Assembly: GCA_036345935.2 (NCBI GenBank)
Contig: JADWOT020000009.1
Location: 15,805,556-15,869,555 of the forward strand
DNA length: 64,000 nt
Source: Taenia hydatigena
Lineage: Eukaryota > Platyhelminthes > Cestoda > Cyclophyllidea > Taeniidae
Reading direction: 5' to 3'
In this document: one piece after another, positions 12,801 to 26,700 of the stretch
Layout of the letters: each line of letters begins with the position of its first letter
How positions within the stretch are numbered: the stretch's first letter is position 1
The notes under the pieces: generated by a model
What the model was told of the DNA's origin: nothing
Database searches by the model: none
Seen by the model: only the letters and a program-made list of their open reading frames with translations
Made by a program: the position numbers and the translations under genes

Positions 12801-14410
12801 TCTCTCAAAAGGGTCCATCGGTTAACAATTTGAGAGGTTGTGGTGGGATTTCGTCGAGCCGATTTGGGAAAAGTATTCGCCATCTCGGCTCCAGAATAAC
12901 GTACACGCTTTGCGTTTTGATGGGCTACGTGAATCGTCTACTCTTCAAAGCAGAAAAAATGGTGAATGGTAGTCGCTTGGAGCTGAAGAAAACCATCATT
13001 CATTTCACTCGCTGTGTTCCTCTGATAGTGCCTCTTCGATTGATTATCTCCTCTCTCGGCGGAGGTAGAAAGAGAAGAGGTATGGCACCAAGACACAAAA
13101 TGGAGGTAGTCAGTCAAGTGCTGATTGATTCTAGAGCTAAAACTCTCTATAGGAACCAACACGCTGCCCTTTATTCCATTCCACCAGCTCGGAATTAGTA
13201 TCAGGCGGAAGTAAACAAACAAACACAGTCTGTAACGACCTTCCAGTCTTTAGAAATGTCACCTTTGGAACTACAGAAGATGTTTTTTTCTTGTCTTGAC
13301 CAACTACAAAGTTTGATTTACTGAAACGCCAAAAAGAAACCCATTAAGGATGCCGAAACCAGTCGTTAGGGTAAACCTGTAACCATCTCTCTCGCGTAGT
13401 GGTCACGCAGCATCACCGAGGCCAAAAAAGAAAGAAGAGACGAAGGTGGTAACAATTGTTGAAGTGTTCCTTCCTCCGTCCGTCCCTGATGTAGGACACA
13501 AGAGATACAAAGGGGGACCGAATTTTGGTGCAGGAGACAAAAATGATGCCTGCAATACACTCACAGATGTGCTTCAAGCAACTCGGAAGAGGTGTACAAA
13601 ACAGATGGCCCATAGCAATCACATCACTCATCATTGCACACCCTCTGTCTCTTTGGCCACACAGATAAATCAACCAATCTTTAAAGCCAAAAGGAAGAAA
13701 ATCCTGTGATGGTATTTAATAAAAGCTAAAAATTAGCAATGCCTTTCGTCCTTGACAATATACTACTGAATTACGCGGGCAAAATGCACTTTACTGTTAA
13801 AAGTGATAATATGAGGAGGTTGAAGTCCAATCCCATCGCAATCACAATTGTGAAAATACAATATTTATTTTATCTTAAAGCGTAGGGGTTTAGAACTGTC
13901 AGTAAGGCGAAAGGACCACTTAAATGGACCATTTGCTTCCATTAGCTGCGGAAAGCTTCATGTTCCTTGGTCTCCCCTTAATAAGAATAGGGATAGCTCT
14001 GGGATACAATAATGTATACCACGTTTTTTAAAATGTGAAAAAAATGACTATTTTGGCTTTTATTTCTATCTCGTTCCCCCATGTAGTCATGGTCATGTAG
14101 CTGTCAAATGCTAAGGCGAGGCAATAGCCACAATTTGGAGAAGTGGAGGAGAGGGGGAGGAAGAGGGTTCTGTGCCAACATGGGGTATAGTAATGTTTTT
14201 ATAGCAATACTTCCTTTAGGCTGATTTTACTCACCCCAACCATTTCTAAAGGAAAAAAGAAGTAGAAAATGGTGTTGGCTGGGTAGAACGAAGTTGTAGT
14301 TGATATTTAGCCTTCACGCATGTTCCATTCGTTGATTAAATCACCTTTACAACGTTTATTACAAACCTCACTTACATACAAAATTGCCCAAGATTATGCA
14401 ATGTCAAGCA

Positions 14411-14490
14411 AAAGAACAGGATAAGGAAAACAGGAAGGTGGAGATGGAGCGGGAATGATGTGAACAGTAACCTCCTTCCATCTTCAGGTG
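14411..14490 (+). repeat. Diverged direct repeat, copy 1
   Basis: It runs from GATAAGGAAAACAGGAAG to TCCATCTTCAGG and matches 16552-16630 at roughly three-quarters identity by eye. Function unknown. Confidence 0.4.
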
Positions 14491-15804
14491 TGGTAGGAGA
14501 CGTTTCGAAAGTGGAATCTTACTTTTCTTCTACAGATGCTTAGTCGCAGCTGCTTCCTTGGAATTTTTTTCGACAATAGATTAGATCTTATCCCATCGAG
14601 CAGACAAACCTTTGCCGTAGTTAATGGTCGGGCCTCAGGTAGACCTTCCGCACCCACGTACACACGCAAAGCAAGCGTTGTCTACTCCATGGGATTAGAA
14701 GATGCCTTGTTATGCTGAGCGAGAAGATGAATGGATTTTTGGAACTAGCCAACACCAAAGGCTTTACAAAAAGTTTACATTGGTAATGAAGTAGTAGAGA
14801 GCATTCTTGTAGAGCCCGCCCGCATCAGAACCAATTCTCTCGGTTGGGAGTGGCCAACGCATCGTAAAATGTGGAACAACAAAACTCCTTTGGTTCTAAA
14901 AAACTGCACCTAGATAGAAGTGGCATGTTAAACAGTCTAAAGACGGAATGAACCAGTTGCGGACAGAATGGGAAAGGTGTTGCTCTAACTACGCAATTTC
15001 CAGTGCTAGGCATTAGACCTTTCCAAATTAATTCTTAAATGCTCTTTTTATGCCCAACGAGCTACAGATTCCGCACATGCAAGGCTAGTCTTCTGGAAGG
15101 TGTACAATCATAAAAAGTAGGTTTTTGGGTGAGGAGAAGGGACGGTAGGAGAGAGATGGAGATGTATTGCACCTAACATATAATTGATTGTTAAGAATGG
15201 GTATACACAGGCAAAAGCGGTAATTATTCTTCTAAATTTCATTAAATATTTGGGTAATTTGGCCTCCCACCCTGTGCCACTGAGATCAAGTTTCGGCTGG
15301 GGATCGACCTTCCACTACTTTAAGCTCTGCCAGCCATTTCCATTCATTGATAACATTATGATGAAGGTTAACTTCTGTTTCCTGTACGGCATTCATCCAG
15401 AAAAAGTGTTCCTCTCACCTGAATACCCTCACACAAACACTAACCTCGGAGAGGCAGCCGCTGGTCGGCTCGGACAGTATTTTAGAGCCTATTAAGTATC
15501 TCAACTCCGTCGTAATTGTAAGGTTGTCAGCCTCAAAATCAAGGGCTTCTAGGCACAAGTAGGTGGCAGTTTTTTGAGGTTTAGTTGAATCACCCTATCG
15601 CCAAATTTTGCCCTACTTTCTTATCAATTTACTATCTACCGCCCCATGACTCACCGACGACATGGGTTATTACTTTATTCCGTAGTTTACAGCCGTCCTA
15701 TCAACACAAATTCTCTACTACATACTCAAACACTTCTTTTTTAAGGTAAAATTCATAATGTCTGCGCTTTGATGCATAATTAACAATTTAACACAGTGTC
15801 CATC

Positions 15805-15826
15805 GGCGTCACGTATGTGCGACGCG
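15805..15826. repeat. Palindromic motif copy 2
   Basis: The arms GCGTC and GACGC enclose ACGTATGTGC. It is intergenic, about 1.7 kb upstream of UNC-5 exon 1. Confidence 0.6.
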
Positions 15827-16551
15827 TTTTACTTACCTTACACCTAATCAAGTCGCGTACAAAGTGATTGACATTGGTGCCACATGTTAGACGAAATGGT
15901 GTTTAGATCTGGTTTGTGAAACTTTACTTTCCCTAATTTTTTAGCTGCCTAGTTCTGACATTTTCGAGAGCTGTGGTGTCTAACCAATAGCTAATGAATG
16001 TTAACCCATAGCTATTGACGCGTGCAAAATCCTTTATCTCATTCATTTAAACAACGAGGTAAATAAAACGAGGCTTTGGTCAATCCTCTTAATAATTTGA
16101 AGAAAAAGCAGTGAGATTTGCAAAAGAATTTGGGTTTCCTATAATCAAGTCCTGTTTCTTTATTTGTCACATTTACACACCCCGGATCGGAGCAATTCCT
16201 AGCCTGTTTTAGTTTCCTTAGTCCTTTTGTTTTTGCTCTACTGTTTAATGAAATGTCGCTTATGTTGCCGATGGAAAATTCCGTCTGCAAATTAGTTTAT
16301 ATCCTTAGGCAAATGTGATCGCTTAATTGACGCGATTTCATAACGTTGGAGATATCCCATCGCTGCCAAAGTGGTGAGAGAGCTGTCCACAAAAACGCTC
16401 ATAAGGATTGCGGAGTAATAAATATGACCAGACGTGAAAAAAACTTAATGCTTGCTATCTCTCTTCGTCTATCTTCGTCTATCCAACCTCACTCAGAATT
16501 CCCACCCACTCACTCTATCTGACTGGCGATCAAGCTAAAGAGGGCGATAAG

Positions 16552-16630
16552 GAGAACAGGAAGGGGGATGAGAGTGAAGGTGAGGATGAGACAGCCATTA
16601 TCCTTTTCCATCTTCAAGGATGATTGAGGT
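16552..16630 (+). repeat. Diverged direct repeat, copy 2
   Basis: It runs from GATAAGGAGAACAGGAAG to TCCATCTTCAAGG and matches 14411-14490. The similarity fades on both sides. Confidence 0.4.
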
Positions 16631-17550
16631 GTTTTTTGCGAGCAAGGTCTTGCAGTAGAAAAGTGGTGTGAGGCAAACTGTAACCCGTGGGGGAGAGGAG
16701 CACTTCGGCCACTCCGATTGTATCGAATTGTACCACAAAGAGTTGGCAGATCTCCATCGTCATCGGTGGTCCCAACACCAAGCTCATCTTTCATCACCAA
16801 CCAAATGAAAAGCTTTCTGGAGCTTGCGTAAAAGAAATGAACAGATGCAAATGGATGACCACTTAAGCTCATTGCTCCTTTGTTGATGGTTTTTGGGAGG
16901 TGGGGCCGAAGAGAGGGTGACTGGGTAGGTGGTTAGGGACTCATTCACTTCTATTATCATCCGTAACCTTCATAATTGTTACATCATTCACCTATTTGTG
17001 CATGCTGCGTAACAATCTCAAGTAATTCCTGACTACCCTTCCCAGGTGCCACAAGTTGTTGCACTTTTTTCAGTCCAAAAATCCCGCGGCGTTTAGTTTA
17101 TTTACACCTTGCCTGAGAAGGATCAGGAAATCTTTTGAGTGCTTCATAAGAAATAATCATACTCTTATCTTGTACTTAGGGAATTTGGCTCCTGTAGCCA
17201 CCAATTACCACCTTTTCTTTTTGCTACTGGAAAATATAAAGGTTTTTGTCTCCTTATTAAACATTGAGAAATCACCGCCTGACATCTCCCTATACACCCA
17301 TTTTTTAGAGTTAGTTTGTAAATAGTAAATAATTTTCCAACGAAATATCACACTGTTTTCTATCCTCACCCCTCTGCACCCCCTCGCCTGCCCCCCTACC
17401 TCGCACCGGATTGGTCCACTTAGTGGTATGTTAGCACATACGCACGCACGTGCACGCAATAATTTGCGAGCCTGGGTTCATGCACGTCATGTCAGCAAAA
17501 CGCAGAAATTGGCCGTGGGCAAAGGCTGAGCACAGAAAACGGTATCATCA

Positions 17551-17752
17551 ATGCACTTAACCAGCTGGATTTGTCTCCTCCTCATCATCATCAGCCTGTT
17601 TCCCCTCGTCTGGAGTAAGGCCACTGAAAATGAAGGAATTGTGGAATTGCTTCAGGAGCTGCGCAAAGAACCGCCACCCGAACCGGTTTGGATGTTGCAT
17701 GAAGTGGGAAGCATCTTGGATGATACCTGGAACCCTACTGCACAAGATAATG
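17551..17752 (+). CDS. unc-5: UNC-5 exon 1: start codon and signal peptide
   Basis: The ATG is followed by a hydrophobic leader (ICLLLIIISLFPLVW) with a likely signal-peptidase site after WSK or just before it. An acidic, proline-containing tail follows and ends in TAQDN. The donor AATG|GTAAGT is strong and leaves in phase 1, which matches the exon at 33012. The next homologous exon is about 15.3 kb away, so a different phase-1 5' exon or an unseen intervening exon remains possible. Confidence 0.65.
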
Positions 17753-20700
17753 GTAAGTGGGAAACTTTCTTTACGTCTAGCCAATTATCTTACCTGATGA
17801 TTATTTCGGTTGCTCTTGCAACAAAGCAGAAGACAGAGGCAACCCTTGCCCATAGAATGACCACCTTCACCCTCACACCTTGGTTGTACCTTGGGCTAAA
17901 GAGAGTTGGCATTCTGTTAATCCCAAAGGGAAAAATGCGCATTACTTATGCCAAAATAATTGTTCATTCTGCCCATAAGCCTCACGATAACCTATTGTTT
18001 ACAGTCGGGGACGTGTAGTCGTGAGAAGGAGTTTATGACTTACGCCGAGGTGTCATCTGTCGGTTTTCACACAGCAGAGATAAGACGGTTTATAACCCTC
18101 GCCGCCCCTCATCCCCCTTCTCCCCTGCGGAACTCAATTATCCGCCTTTTTTTTATTGAGGCCAAAAAAACTAATCTTTATATCTTAACACAAAATGATC
18201 ATTGGGTCGTCATTGTGGAGTTATCGTTATCTCTGTATCTTTCCCCCCGTACATTAAGAGAAGGAGAGAGGTGGAGGGAATGTGAAGGAGGGGCCCTTAG
18301 CTGCTCCCCTTTAACGTAGTCAATAATCTCCAAGGTGGAAGAGTTCGCCTCTAAAACCCGTTAATTTCTCAGCTTTATGTGCCCACCTGTTTATTTGTAA
18401 AGGCGCTGTTTGTTTTATCTGTTGGGTAAATGTGGCCGAATACAAATGTCTCCAAGGGTGACCTCAATCGAGAGCAAAGGAGAGTTTCTTTTTCCTCTTT
18501 CTATTTTCTTCCTCTGAACGCCAAACCGTTGCTTTAATTTTTATGCATATACATTCCTTTGTTTGAAGCGGCGTTTTTTGTTTTACTTTTGCCGCCTTCG
18601 CGCCTTAACTAAATTAACCGGTCATTTTGAAGCGATGTTTTGGGCGTTTGCTCCTACCTCATCAAACCATTGACACACCGATCCATACAAAGACGATAAA
18701 ATGCTAAAGATAAATGCAGGAATAAAATCATTAAAGAGGCCACACTTCAACCGTGGGTTCAGTGGCCATTTTGCTGGTAGCGCCCTCTACCCATGAAGTG
18801 AAGTTGTGACTCGACAAGAAAAGACTTTGCCCTCTACAAGTGATTTCTTTAGGTTCCTAAACACTTCGTCATAGGTTAGAAAAGTGTTTCTGTGTGATAC
18901 AATTCATGCATAAATTTAGCCGTCATCCCACTTCTGAGTGGTGCCGCTCCCACGCACGGTGTTTGGGGGCAGACTGGAGGGTGTATCCGCTAGCCTCCTC
19001 CTCCTCCCCCAATCCCGGACCACTTCTTAGGCTCCCTTAGCTAGATTGTTTGTAGTCTTCTCTTTTTTTCTCACATAACAGATGCGTTTTATCCCTGAGG
19101 GAAATTTATTCACATCCGATTGGTGCATTCTGACAGTCAAATCCACCAGAAAAGGGGCATCTTTGTGGCCAAAAGGAGGAGAAATCTGTCAGTACGATCT
19201 ATTATTTGCCCCTATTTCTGTTGTCAGATCTCATTCCATCTAAAAAAAGGGAACTAATGTTCATGAAAAAAAAACCAAAACACAACTGACGTCAGTCTTG
19301 TTTATAAATATGGCGGCATGACCATAGAAACAAGTATTTGCTATGGCAACGACCTTACTTTAGTCTTGATGATTTCACCAGATTGCATTACAAAACTCGG
19401 CCAGATGCCAAGACTTCGGCCTCGTGATTAGTGTCTCCCCCCTGTTGGTGATGACAAGTGCGCCACGCATATCTTACCATCGTGCTCCCATGGCCAGCCA
19501 CCATGTTTTAGGGCGGCCGCTGTCTATGCCACGATTTATTGAGTCAGAGAGACCGTGAGAGAGGAGTAACCTTAGTCTAAAAGGGCGGGGATAGTGGTGG
19601 TGTGGTTGTGGTATCAAGGACTGACCACATTTACCTAGCTACCTGATGACTGGATTTGATAAGAACCTGTTCTCCATGCAAGTGCCTGAAGGCGAGGCGA
19701 AGTGGAAGATGCTAATCTAACCGAGTCCATTAGAGAGCGTTGCGCCAGATGGTGGCAGGCGATAAGCTGGACTTGGAATTTCTGCCTGGTGGATTCTCAA
19801 TAAGGCCTTCAAAAATGTCTTGCCGCGGATGAATGGATATTCTTGTCTAAATTGGTATAGCCATCGAATCATCTGATATCTGGCCCCATCAAGCAAGGCG
19901 ATATTGGATGATGTAACGCCTAGCTTGAGCTGTGGAAGCCATTTTGGATATTTTTACTTGAGGTGGTGCCGACTCCACTCCAAAACCTTGTCTCAGTCAT
20001 TTATATTGATACAAATTGATCTGCAATGTCTGACTGACAGCATCACTTCCCTCAAAATGGCAATAGAGGCATCGTTATCTGACGGAACAAACATTGGCAA
20101 TGAGAAGTTATTACAGACCGGATCTCTCTCCCTGAGGAAGGCAGCCTTCCAGGTTTAGTAATAAAACACTAGTCGACTCAACGATGTGGACTGTTCTGAG
20201 ATTATTCGGCCATACTTATCGTAACATAAGAGCATGTGGGAAAAAATGGCTTGTCATTTCTGGACACCTACTCTGATTATTTAAGTAGACCCAAGAGCCT
20301 CTCTTTGACCAAAACATTCATAATTTTCGAACGGCTAAATAACCATTAATCTAGTATTGCTTCGCGCATTTGTTACTGTCAAAAGTTTGCCTCATTCTCT
20401 TACAAAAGAAAAAAAGCCTAGATTTATCGTTTTACCCGACTGCTTCCATTTAGTCTGCTCATCCTACCATCAACAATCAAGAATACCATCTAAAATCTGT
20501 CATTCACTCTAAGTATTAATTAGTCTTCATAAAGTTTCACTTTTCCGTTAAAGAGAAGAAATTAGCCCGATTATTTGAGTCCCTTCTTTTTTGAGAAGTC
20601 AGGCTAAGAATTGTTCCTTCTTCCAGCCTTTCGTTCTGCCAACCGTTGAGGCTAACCACAGGCAAGTGGCTATGAGTAAGGTGAGGAGGATTTCTGGTCA

Positions 20701-23700
20701 CTATGTTCACTTTTTTCCTTTTCTCTCTCTGCCTCTCTCTTTCCCTCGTTATTTTTTCTGACTCACCTTCACCTCGAAATGACAGCTTACATTTAAAAAA
20801 TCCGGTTAAAACGGAAGTCTTGAAGTGAGAAAAATAGACACAAGGCATCCCGCTTTAAAAAAACACAAGGGGTAAAAAGTAAATAAAAACAATGTCAAGA
20901 TATCACGCTGAAAAATGAAAAAAGTCAACTGCCAATTTGGCCGGATTAGATGTCGTTCCATTCGCCAACTGCCAGCCAACGTGCAACTCGATTACTTCTT
21001 GCTTGGCTTCACACATTACAGCAGACTGGATGGATGGATAGGAACGGGATAGAAGGATAAAGAGGTCGGTTAAGGTAACCGTATCCTGTCCACCTCTACC
21101 TTGGCGTAGGACGACACAGCTTTGATGTACACAACCACACCCTTTATTCCCGCTTTCCTATCTGTATACCCTGAGGTGGGTCACCTTTTGTGGACAGAGG
21201 AGCTCAACCCCCAGTCTGGTGTGCTCTCACACATGAGACCAGAGTAGTCCACAACATTGATGCACACCGCCTCGTGAATAGGAGAACTCAGCACACAGAA
21301 GGACTGTTGGCGCCGCAACGTGTGTGGCCACTTTATTATCACCCATCCAGTCCTCAAGATGTATTGGGCCAGAATGAGAGACAATATTGAGAAATTAGAC
21401 GAAGAGGTGGTTAGTACTGGGCAGGAATGAATCGTCCGATGGTCTAAAGCGCTCTAAATTACAAAGACAATTTATGTAGATAAAGCTGTAGAATGAGGTC
21501 TTGAAAATGGAAAGTCGCTTCCTAGTCAATATATGCGGACTAGTTTTAGCCACATAAAAACCGCGTCACACATTTGTGACGCTGTAGTCATTTTATTCGA
21601 ACTGGAAAGTCACAAGAAGATGAAATGGTTGCGCGTGTGATCACTTTCTTGCCATTCTATGTAACTTTTAGCCAGGCTCGTCATCATTATCTTACTAGAC
21701 TTGACAGATTAAAAGTAATCTAATTTCTCCAGCTGTCCGTCCAAGATACGTCTCCTCCACCTCCTTACAATACTACATTTCCTCAATCCTTTTAATCAAT
21801 CTAGTAGTTGTGGCATGACTTGCTTTCTTTCCAGTTGCCTTCCTTACTTCATAGGTGCACCGAAGGAGATTTTTTGGAGAAGGCGATCCCCTCATCCGAA
21901 ATTACTCAATACGTATGAATATTTTACAGGCAAGAGGTCTAATTAATTTTTCCCACATTAAGGGCACAAAAGATTTCGCCTACAAAGGGCTAATAAAAGC
22001 GCCTTACCACTTATTTCATCTCCTATCCGTGGGTGGAGTTTTGCGGTGGCCATGCTCATGCCAAAATCCAAGGCGGTTCCTTGAGGGCAAAAGTTGTAGA
22101 TCTAGAACTATCTTATCCTTGTTCTATGCTAACTGCCCCTCTCCCTCCTCCTTACATCCCCCTCACCTTACCCCCGCTCCCAGCTGAAAACGTTGGATAA
22201 ATGACCATCAGTACTCCTAGATCTATTAATGCTGGGAGGTTCTCCAAATGTGCGCAATAAATCTGGCCACTCTGAGGGGACGCTAGCAGTTCCACTTTAC
22301 TGTCTGGCAGACGAGGGCGACAGAGGCACCGTCGGGTTATTTTTAAAGCCCCTTTAGCTGTTGTAGAGTGGCATGGGCTAGTGAAGGTTTGATACGATCG
22401 GGGCATTTTAAAGGATACTCATGAAGTTATTGGGGCTCGGACGCCCCGCTTTACCATGATGTGTCCCATGGCGAGGGGTCATGTGAGGAAGGAGCCAAAA
22501 CACTGTGACAACAGAATTAGGGATCTAAACAGTTCGGTTCACTCTCAAACCGTCCAATGATGAGTGATGGAGGTGATTCTCATTGACTTCACGGATCGCT
22601 TTCAACTTCACCTAAAGAAAAGGTCATTGCAAGAGGTCAAATAGCGAGCGTAACCTCTGATTCTAATAGATAGGCAGGTGATAAATAAATTGATGGAAAA
22701 TAAATGAAGTAGATGCGTCTTCTGCCACACAGAGAGTGGGTCTTTAACTTCAAAAACTGCATAAAATTTGATGCGCCCGGTTTACTTACATCAACTACGC
22801 GATTCAAGTGTTGCCTACGGGGTCAGGGCAAAAAATTTATGCGAGGTTACGATTTACCTTCTTCCTCTCTCGCCCTCTCCTCCCCGTAATTTTTCCCAAC
22901 CTTGCCCTGCTCTTCTACCTTTCACCGCAAATTAAATTTACTTGCTCCTGTTGCTGCGGTGATGGAGTGTGAAACAGCGATGCATAAACTTGACTGTAGG
23001 AATCACATTTATGGACAGATTTGAAGAGAGCAATGAAGTTAGCGTGATTTTCCCCTCCTACCTCTTCAAATTGAAGGTGTGTTTAAAAGGGTTGAGGAAA
23101 AATTCTGCCTTGGATGACATGACACGTGTTAACAGTAGAGGAGTTGGTCACGCCTTAGATCTTCTGTTCATGGGATTTAGCAGGCTCCTCGTCTAAATGT
23201 GAGACTCATATGGTTACTCTCTCATGCAGCACTACGAGTCTCTGCCGGTTAGGATCACCATCTGTAGAGAAGGAAAAGCTCCTTCCCTAATGGCCCCCTA
23301 CTGCTCCGGCTGCAATGGAACCTTGCGTGAGCTACACCTACGAGGCTGAATTAAAAGGAAAGAGAAGAGCTGGTTTGATCAGACTCTCCCAGCATCACAT
23401 CTGGGCGAGAATTTGTTGGAGTAATAGTGATAGACGTTGTAGCATTTCTTACCAAGATTGAGGGACTATCATCTTTCTGGACAATGTAATGGAGTATTGC
23501 GCTGGACTAAGTCTCCGGGCGTAAACGCACCCACATTAGACATCTTCCTTCCGCAGAGATAGGTTCATTAACCAATTAACGAAGTCGGGAGGGATCACTG
23601 GCTCTCACTCCAAATCCACGGTCGTGGAAGAGGTGGAGGGTGTGGGGGTGGGGCCGTGTATTTCTACAGACAGAGAACACTTCATTCAAAGTCAGTTTCT

Positions 23701-26700
23701 GAACTCCAGCCAGATGTTAGGTCTACAGAAATTACTCAAGGTCACTCACTACCTTTGTTAAAGTCGTGTTGCGCTCTTTACCCATCCGCTTGATTTGTGT
23801 ACCTCAATCCTGAGGTTGTGCAGAAGTGAAGGCGGATTATTAAGAAACACCGCCAATTTCTTGAGTATAAAGATACATATAAGTCTGTCATTAACGCCTT
23901 GACACTTCCGAGGCACTTGTGCAAGGTAGAACAGCTCGGGAATTCTTGATGATCAGCCCAGACCACAGTATCATCGCATAGTTCAATGCTGCAAAATTTA
24001 CTCCTAAACCATTTGCTCCTTCGGGTGGCAGAGGAGTGGAGAAGAACCTGCCTCACCCTCAACCTCCACATTACCACCTCATTTTGCGAAGTGGTTATTG
24101 TAGCCTCCTGTTGGAACTTGATAGTCACATGATTGTCGAAAAAAACCGAGACAGAAACGGAAGTGACCAGGCCTATTTCGTTTACTTCTAAAGGGGAAAT
24201 ATCGTTCAGTAATGGATTTTTCTATAAACTTCTCTCTTGGTGAAATAGGATCATGAATGTGAAGTTAATCGTTTTTGGACTTCTTTAGAGGCCATAGATG
24301 GATTGGTTACTTTATTTAACAAAAATTCATGAGGTAGTGCTTATGCCAAACTACTTAAAAGCTTGTCAGTAGTTTATGGCGGGAATGGATAATTGAATAC
24401 ATAAATGGATTTTTCAGCGTGGAAGAATGGAAAATTCAGGACCTGCGTAAACTGACACATGTATTTTTCCTCCTTACCTCTCCCCAGTCGTATCTGAATG
24501 TCCGTAGTAAGTCAAACCGGTCGTAATAAAGTCACCGGCTCTAACCAGCCCCGAGAGGACATCATTAGTAGTATCCGCGGCTTGACCTCACAGCTACAAT
24601 AAAAGTTTACGTGAGTGATCAACAGGCGTTAATAGAGGGAGATGAATTAAGGTCAATCAACCACTACTTGCCTTGGCCGCATCCAACTCCCTTGATCTTG
24701 ACTTGGAGTAAAATCGTGCCATTTGTATCAAAAGAATGAAAGGGGCGAGGAAGAAACTCCGGAAAATGAATAAGATTTTATCGTTTCTTTAAGGAAGGAG
24801 GAAATACAAATGGCTTCTAGAGATAAAAAGAAAAAGTATTTAAACGCTGCTTCATAAAAAATGAGCGATTAAGTTATCAAGCATGGGTCATCACGGGTGC
24901 TTTGCAATTCTTTACTTCATACGTCTTCCAGGGGCAGATTTTTTCCCCCTCTCATTCTTTTTCACGGTTTCGCGATGGTGAATTAGGAAGGAGCGGCTTT
25001 GGCAATTTCAACGCTTCACACATGAGTCACTGCGTTTAGACCCAAGGACGAATTAGTGGTTTCATCCTCTCTTCCTCTGCCTCCTCCTCCTCCTCCAGCT
25101 CCTCCTATTCTTCTTCTTAGAGGCTTCTTCAGTCAGAGCCAAAATGTCCACCTATACATTAAATGAAGTAAGGTAGTCTAAAGGTGGAAGAATAACAAAG
25201 TATGTTTAAAGAAACCGAGGTTTTGCTTTAAAGTAGGAATTCGCAGCACTTAGGCGATGTCCAATAAAGCTGCTCCGAGTCCAAATGCCTTTGTCCGATT
25301 GTAATTGCAGGCAAACGCTTCTCGTATCCACTAATCAATCTCTCCACCCTGTATCTAACCGTCTATCTACCCATCCTTCCTTCCCTTCGTCCATCTGTTG
25401 AAAATGATGGGCAGGGGCTAGAAGTTATATTTAGTGGTGATTGGATGTGCCCCACTTCGATTCATTCAACGTGGATACCTTCTAAAAGAAAGCCTATACT
25501 TCTCCTCAATAAACGCGTAAGATGCATTTTTCGTAGACATCATGATTGCGGAAAAGTTCCCCATTTTTCCTTATTATCTGGAAGACAATCTCATCGCTCA
25601 TCTGTAACCTCCGCAAATGCCTTTTTTCCGAAAAATTAACTTCACTGACTGGTTTGTATCTACTCACCTGTTAAATCTAATAGGATAATGAAAAAAAAAC
25701 GAAGGAAAGGTATGATTTCACGGGCGAAAATGGCAAACCAACCTTGCTTGCCCTCATTAGTAGAAATGTGATTTTTTTGGGAGGTTGTGGCTCATATTGC
25801 CATGCCTGTCAAATTCCTTGCGGAGATCCACTCTGACAGTTTGATTAGCTCTGTCTGCCTCCCATGGTGGTTTTCAAGCCCGTTCTATCATTTCCTCTGC
25901 TAAAAAAGCCTTTGGTCAAGTCAGTAAAGGTCACTACTTCCTTCGGTTACTAAGCCAAGTACTTTATGGTTACCATAAGACGGAATTTTATATTCTAACA
26001 TGTAATAGCTTACAAATAAGGAAGTTCAATGAGATTTTATCTGCAAATTATTAAAGTTAATGATGGATAGGAGCCATTATTCAAGTGGAAATCATTCTTT
26101 GCTTTTAAGGTAACTGAAACTTACAGTGCCTACTTACATTAATTTCAGTAGCATACAAATAATCTGTTGAGTGCCATCTACTGCATTTGAAAAAATGGAG
26201 AAAAAAATGCAATGTAATTTTTTCTGACGTGCCCAATTACGCTACTGGTGCGTATGCACTAGTTTGAGTTTGAGTCCGCATTTGAAACCATGGTAAAGCC
26301 ATTAGTAATAGAGAAGGTCGGTAACAAATCTGCAGAAAGGCTGGTTTAGCTATAGATACAGACGAGACGCCCGCTCTATCCCCTTCTCACTTCTCACCTT
26401 ATTCAGTAAGTACTTATCAATTCTAGATGCTAATGGCATTGCCAGAGAGGGGATGAGAAGGTATTCGACACCTGATTCTTCAATGTCAGCACCTGTTCTG
26501 GCTAAGGCTTTCTAGTCTCGTGACCTCCTTTGATAAACTACGTTAAGGAGAAATCGCTAAACTTAAGGCTTGATAGCACGCGCCTATAAAAATTTCGTTC
26601 TCCGGTTGTTAAATGATACTGAGCGACTTCTCACTGAAAAGTTTCAGCAGCATGGGCATCAGTTGGCTCAGCCACTTGCGGCGGGAGCATTTGTCCGAAA

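Larger units (their letters stand above)
5610..17550. other. Intergenic region of about 12 kb
   Basis: Apart from the TCC microsatellite, palindrome copy 2 and the weak 14.4/16.5 kb repeat, no supportable gene is seen. The longest open frame (12686-13198) starts at GTG and resembles no family. It is within what chance allows for this amount of sequence. Confidence 0.55.

Noticed and set aside
12686..13198. 170-codon open frame on the plus strand
   Set aside because: It begins at GTG, has no recognisable domain, no clear splice or promoter context, and an overlapping open frame on the other strand. One or two frames of this length are expected by chance in 64 kb.
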